Positions 7,327 through 8,692 of a stretch of 8,692 bases of DNA are shown here, one piece after another. The DNA comes from Chitinophagaceae bacterium (GTDB lineage: Bacteria > Bacteroidota > Bacteroidia > Chitinophagales > Chitinophagaceae), in contig CANHMN010000061.1 in assembly GCA_947461645.1 (NCBI GenBank), forward strand, positions 1 through 8,692, in the 5' to 3' direction. A program made the translations under genes and the position numbers. Position 1 is the stretch's first letter. Every line of letters starts with the position of its first letter. The notes under the pieces are model-generated. The model was not told the origin of the DNA. It did not search any database and saw only the letters and a program-made list of their open reading frames with translations.

Positions 7327-7333
7327 TCGACAA
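7324..7333. repeat. 10-bp palindrome at DUF1015 promoter
   Basis: TTGTCGACAA is a perfect palindrome that overlaps the end of the -7 box and the predicted transcription start. Palindromes of this length occur several times by chance in a window of this size, so only the placement makes it notable. Confidence 0.3.
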
Positions 7334-7347
7334 CCTAAAAAACAATA

Positions 7348-8577
7348 ATGATAACGATCTCTCCTTTTGAAGCGCTAAGGCCTGATGCAACATATGCCAA
7401 GCAAGTGGCATCTAGGCCCTATGATGTGTTGAACAGCAATGAAGCTAAAGTGGAAGCGCAAGGCAATCCTGCCTCTTTTTTGCATATCACCAAATCTGAA
7501 ATTAATTTGCCCGAAACTGTAGATATTCACAGCCAGGAAGTTTACGAAAAGGCCAAAGAAAATTTAAACGCCTTCATCAGCAGAAATATTCTATTCCGTG
7601 AAAACAAAGCCTGCTATTACATTTACAGGCTTATCATGAATGGTAAAAGTCAAACCGGTTTGGTTTGCGGCAGTTCTGTAGATGATTACGAAAATGGACT
7701 CATTAAAAAACACGAATTCACCAGACCCGAAAAAGAGCAAGACAGAATTAACCACATCAAAACAACCGGTGCTCAAACCGGAAACGTTTTCATTGCTTAC
7801 AAAAATGTTGATGAAATAGACGCAGTAATCAACAAGTGGGTGACGGAAAAAAATCCACAATACGATTTCATTGCGGACGATCATATTCAACACAGTATAT
7901 GGATTGTAAGCGATGACGCTGTGATAGAAAACATAACTCGCTTGTTCAAAACAAAAGTACCTTGTACTTATATCGCTGATGGACATCACAGGGCCGCTTC
8001 TGCTGCAAAAGTCAGGGCTGCATTGGGTGAAAACGCAACCGAAAAAGCGAACTTCTTTCTTACCACCCTCTTTCCCTCTAACCAACTTTACATCATGGAC
8101 TATAACAGGGTTGTAAAAGATCTTGGTCCTTTGGATGAAGAAACTTTTTTATCCAAAATTGAAACTCATTTCAGCATAGAAAAAGTTGGCGAAGCCTGCA
8201 AACCAGAAGTTATCCATCAGTTTGGATTGTACATCAACAAACAATGGTACAAACTTACCGCTAAGCCCAATACTTTTTCTAATGATCCAATTGGAGTGTT
8301 GGATGTATCTATACTGCAAGAAAATTTATTGGGACCTGTTTTGGGAATTTTAGACCAAAGAACAGACAAACGCATCGACTTTGTTGGCGGTATTCGCGGA
8401 CTAGGTGAATTGGAAAAAAGAGTGGACAGCGGTGAAATGAAGCTGGCTATAAGCCTCTATCCCGTTAGCATTGAACAACTTTTCGATGTTGCCGATAGTG
8501 GAAATGTAATGCCTCCGAAAAGTACGTGGTTTGAACCCAAACTCAGAGACGGCTTATTGACGCACCTGATTTATTGA
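7348..8577 (+). CDS. DUF1015 family protein (possible serine-metabolism enzyme)
   Basis: A 409-residue cytosolic protein, full length for DUF1015 (COG4198), a family without an agreed function as far as I know. Signatures in order: ISPFEALRPD (4-13), ASRPYDVLNSNEA (21-33), NPASFLHITKSEI (41-53), HEFTRPEKEQDRINHIK (about 122-138), HSIWIVSDD, YIADGHHRAASAAK with D211-G-H-H-R215, FLTTLFPSNQLYIMDYNR, and a C-terminal block DVSILQENLLGP through VGGIRG to MPPKSTWFEPKLRDGL (about 389-404). No signal peptide or membrane segment is seen. The DGHHR stretch resembles the motif of ParB/sulfiredoxin-fold proteins, which include free-serine kinases (SerK, SbnI). Its position next to serC makes a role with serine or phosphoserine plausible, but that is inference. 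ATG at 7348 gives the usual N-terminus. The gene has its own candidate -7 box and ends 44 bp before the next gene. Confidence 0.9.
   Translation: MITISPFEALRPDATYAKQVASRPYDVLNSNEAKVEAQGNPASFLHITKSEINLPETVDIHSQEVYEKAKENLNAFISRNILFRENKACYYIYRLIMNGKSQTGLVCGSSVDDYENGLIKKHEFTRPEKEQDRINHIKTTGAQTGNVFIAYKNVDEIDAVINKWVTEKNPQYDFIADDHIQHSIWIVSDDAVIENITRLFKTKVPCTYIADGHHRAASAAKVRAALGENATEKANFFLTTLFPSNQLYIMDYNRVVKDLGPLDEETFLSKIETHFSIEKVGEACKPEVIHQFGLYINKQWYKLTAKPNTFSNDPIGVLDVSILQENLLGPVLGILDQRTDKRIDFVGGIRGLGELEKRVDSGEMKLAISLYPVSIEQLFDVADSGNVMPPKSTWFEPKLRDGLLTHLIY
7394..7411 (+). repeat. Inverted repeat within first codons of the DUF1015 gene
   Basis: ATGCCA (7394-7399) and TGGCAT (7406-7411) are perfect complements around a 6-base loop, flanked farther out by GGCC at 7379-7382 and 7415-7418. 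In mRNA this could fold near codons 11-24. It lies in well conserved coding sequence, so it may have no separate role. Confidence 0.25.
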
Positions 8578-8586
8578 TATTGTTTG
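8557..8586 (+). promoter_or_regulatory. Weak candidate promoter for the right-edge gene
   Basis: TTG (8557-8559), then 18 bases, then TATTGTTTG (8578-8586). This is like the Bacteroidota TTG/TAnnTTTG pair but with one extra base inside the -7 box. The predicted start would leave a leader of about 30 nt before the ATG at 8622. Confidence 0.25.
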
Positions 8587-8621
8587 TTATCGTAACTTCA
8601 ACCATCAATTCCTTGAATGTG

Positions 8622-8692
8622 ATGAAATACCTTTTTACATTCGTATTTTGTATTGGCCTGCTCAGCAATGTTACAATTGCCTTTGCTCAGGA
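8622..8692 (+). CDS. Exported protein, N-terminal fragment (3' end outside window)
   Basis: ATG at 8622 opens a frame that runs to the window edge: 23 complete codons plus two bases. The translation starts MKYLFTFVFCIGLLSNVTIA and continues FAQ, a Sec signal peptide with Lys2, a hydrophobic core and a probable signal peptidase I site after Ala22 (AFA|Q). Cys10 lies in the core with no lipobox, so it is not a lipoprotein. An ATG at 8617 is followed at once by TGA and cannot be the start. The mature protein is outside the window, so its function cannot be stated. The gap to the DUF1015 stop is 44 bp on the same strand. Confidence 0.7.
   Translation, partial: MKYLFTFVFCIGLLSNVTIAFAQ

Noticed and set aside
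7591..8085. Long antisense open frame (164 codons) inside the DUF1015 gene
   Set aside because: It lies wholly opposite a conserved coding sequence, its translation shows no family motif, and long antisense frames are common opposite real genes.

Overview
The window is a stretch of ordinary chromosome from a member of the Bacteroidota, most likely the Chitinophagales/Sphingobacteriales side of the phylum. The clues are the AT-rich base composition, the near absence of Shine-Dalgarno sequences before starts, the -7 boxes of the Bacteroidota type (TAnnTTTG), and the character of the proteins: a TatC with an enlarged first periplasmic loop, a Bacteroidota-style RpiB, a PA-inserted M28 peptidase, and serC next to a DUF1015 gene. 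The genus cannot be named from sequence reading alone.

Layout. Positions 1-840 (+) hold the 3' part of a probable GT-B glycosyltransferase that runs off the left edge. It converges, with a single base between stop codons, on a minus-strand metal-dependent amidohydrolase (842-2035). From the divergent gap at about 2036-2103 onward everything reads on the + strand: prfA (release factor 1), tatC (Tat translocase core), rpiB (pentose phosphate isomerase), a secreted M28 zinc peptidase, serC (phosphoserine aminotransferase), a full-length DUF1015 protein, and at the right edge the first 23 codons of an exported protein whose signal peptide is visible. Gaps are 21, 76, 18, 27, 71 and 44 bp, so prfA-tatC, rpiB-M28-serC and possibly the whole run could share transcripts. 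There is a good -7 box before DUF1015 and a weaker candidate before prfA. No stretch longer than 300 bp lacks a gene. No RNA gene, insertion sequence, CRISPR array or phage gene was seen.

How the genes relate. The set is mostly housekeeping: translation termination, protein export, ribose-5-phosphate supply, peptide degradation in the envelope and serine synthesis. The one pairing with functional promise is serC with DUF1015. The DUF1015 protein carries a DGHHR motif resembling the signature of ParB/sulfiredoxin-fold enzymes, a group that includes free-serine kinases, so a role in phosphoserine/serine metabolism is a reasonable hypothesis but unproven. I found no convincing undescribed multi-gene system here. 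The other findings are residue-level oddities (PDT in RF1, CGSA in RpiB), non-ATG starts, and small palindromes near promoters.
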